This document shows, piece after piece, positions 6,189 through 6,739 of a stretch of 6,739 bases of DNA. A program made the position numbers and the translations under genes. The stretch's first letter is position 1; each line of letters starts with the position of its first letter. Source of the DNA: Asaia bogorensis (GTDB lineage: Bacteria; Pseudomonadota; Alphaproteobacteria; Acetobacterales; Acetobacteraceae); contig CAMBXJ010000242.1 of the NCBI GenBank assembly GCA_945871455.1, forward strand, positions 1-6,739, in the 5' to 3' direction. The notes beneath the pieces are model-generated. The model did not search any database. It was not told where the DNA came from and saw only the letters and a program-made list of their open reading frames with translations.

Positions 6189-6276
6189 CCGTCATGCCGG
6201 CGCAGGCCGGTATCCACGCCTTTCCAGGGCTGCAAAGCGCAAGGCGTGGATGGCGGGTCTGCACCCGCCATGACGG
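6189..6276. repeat. Paired REP-like extragenic palindrome (BIME-type)
   Basis: Two inverted copies of one REP-like unit face each other. The left copy reads CCGTCATG, a hairpin (CCGGC-GCAG-GCCGG, 6197-6210), then ATCCACGCCTT. The right copy, read on the minus strand, is CCGTCATG, a hairpin (GGCGGGT-GCAG-ACCCGCC, 6269-6252), then ATCCACGCCTT. The outer arms (6189-6195/6270-6276) and an 11-bp inner stem (6212-6222/6241-6251) pair perfectly, so the whole can fold as a cloverleaf. The hairpin stems differ between copies but both remain paired, and both keep the GCAG loop. Such elements are dispersed in many proteobacterial genomes and are often mobilised by RAYT-type transposases. It lies downstream of the NfeD operon, the usual kind of site. 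Confidence 0.85.
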
Positions 6277-6378
6277 CTTTGCAGTGCCCGCGGGTCATTG
6301 TTTCGGGCGGTTGGTATTATGTTCGATTGGTCGCCATTGCGTGGCCGGACCGTGACGATCCGCCCAGAGCACGACGGC

Positions 6379-6420
6379 CCCGGGGGAGGCGACCCGGGGG
6401 CGGCGACCCGGGGGAGGCGA
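6379..6420. repeat. Tandem repeat, 3 x 14 bp, GC-rich
   Basis: Three head-to-tail copies of CCCGGGGG(A/C)GGCGA lie at 6379-6392, 6393-6406 and 6407-6420. The only difference is C for A at position 9 of the middle copy. Each copy contains the palindrome CCCGGG. The array ends 31 bp past the PhyH stop codon and lies outside any gene. Confidence 0.9.
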
Positions 6421-6451
6421 TTTGCGACCGGAGGATGGCGCCCGACGCGGA

Positions 6452-6739
6452 TCAGGCGGCGCGCCAGACCACCGGGAACACATCGCTATCCATCGGTCCG
6501 CCGGACGACGGCGCATTGGCTGGGGCGGGCGGGCTTTCGATGCCCGTGCGCCGCGTGAAGATCGCGTCGTCGCCGGTCCAGCGCGCGGAAACCGCTCGGC
6601 GGCGGAGCTGCCCACTGCGATTGCCTGGGGCGCCATGCAGCGTGAGGCCGTGAAACGCCACGCAATCCCCTGGGTTCAGGTCCCAGCCGAGCAGGGTGTA
6701 GGCGTCCCGATTGCCCGCGACGTCCGGCACGGGCAGGAA
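6452..6739 (-). CDS. Phytanoyl-CoA dioxygenase (PhyH) family protein, C-terminal part
   Basis: The last 95 residues and the TGA stop (6454-6452) are visible; the N-terminus lies beyond the right edge. The sequence FLPVPDVAGNRD..LLGWDLNPGDCVAFHGLTLHGAPGN matches the end of the double-stranded beta-helix core of PhyH-type Fe(II)/2-oxoglutarate oxygenases. His35 of the visible part (LTLHGAPGN) is the expected distal iron-binding His. An Arg of the RRRAVS run (46-48) is the expected 2-oxoglutarate-binding Arg, and ARWTGDDAIF follows as in the family. The proximal His-x-Asp/Glu of the iron site would be upstream, outside the window. The product is expected to be a cytosolic hydroxylase of unknown substrate. 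It converges on the SPFH-NfeD operon. Confidence 0.85.
   Translation of the reverse strand, partial: FLPVPDVAGNRDAYTLLGWDLNPGDCVAFHGLTLHGAPGNRSGQLRRRAVSARWTGDDAIFTRRTGIESPPAPANAPSSGGPMDSDVFPVVWRAA

Larger units (their letters stand above)
6094..6451. other. Gene-free convergent spacer with repeats
   Basis: These 358 bp lie between the convergent ends of the NfeD and PhyH genes. They contain a paired REP-like palindrome (6189-6276) and a 14-bp tandem repeat (6379-6420). Two minor hairpins are visible: GGGC-TAG-GCCC across the NfeD stop codon, and TTGAC/GTCAA at 6166-6181. Neither is followed by a U-tract. I see no credible coding sequence here. Confidence 0.75.

Noticed and set aside
6189..6276. 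tRNA-like gene suggested by the cloverleaf fold and 7-bp outer stem
   Set aside because: The arms have wrong sizes, there is no T-loop or D-loop consensus and no credible anticodon arm. The inverted REP-unit explanation fits every part.
6379..6420. CRISPR array
   Set aside because: The repeat units are contiguous 14-mers without spacers and no cas gene is present.
6120..6653. Plus-strand open frame of 177 codons across the REP element and PhyH gene
   Set aside because: It reads through the palindromic and tandem repeats with Arg/Pro-rich shadow sequence. The minus strand carries the PhyH motifs.

Overview
The window is GC-rich and densely coding. It looks like chromosomal DNA of an alphaproteobacterium, possibly of the Rhodospirillales type. 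That placement is inference from base composition, the gene families (SPFH/NfeD pair, GYD protein, DUF3734-type patatin, PhyH dioxygenase) and an extragenic palindrome of the kind common in such genomes. No rRNA, tRNA, CRISPR array, transposase or phage gene was found.

Layout. Positions 1-1736 (minus) hold the first 578 codons of a repetitive protein whose C-terminus lies outside the window. It has seven FG-GAP/integrin-alpha-like calcium-binding blades followed by the start of an RTX-like glycine/aspartate-rich tail. Upstream of it is an AT-rich, gene-free 298-bp spacer with a good -10 box and a large imperfect inverted repeat. Positions 2035-3165 (minus) encode a patatin-like phospholipase with an intact Ser-Asp dyad. 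A 165-bp spacer containing an 8-bp-arm dyad separates it from a two-gene minus-strand operon: a GYD-domain protein (4128-4421), then an NAD-type short-chain dehydrogenase (3331-4116), 11 bp apart. A 206-bp divergent spacer follows. The plus-strand pair encodes an SPFH/band-7 membrane protein (4628-5674) and an NfeD-like partner (5647-6093) with overlapping reading frames. The last 646 bp contain a gene-poor stretch with a paired REP-like palindrome (6189-6276), a 3 x 14-bp GC-rich tandem repeat (6379-6420), and the C-terminal end of a PhyH-type dioxygenase (6452-6739, minus).

How the genes may work together. SPFH and NfeD form a conserved bacterial membrane module, a lipid-microdomain scaffold plus its OB-fold partner. 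The patatin, SDR and GYD genes are ordinary metabolic or lipid-related genes with no evident shared pathway. The FG-GAP/RTX protein is best read as a large secreted or surface calcium-dependent adhesin-like protein. No clearly new multi-gene system is visible. The items most worth checking are the paired REP element with compensating stem changes, the FG-GAP propeller joined to an RTX-like tail without a signal peptide, and the unexplained structured spacers.
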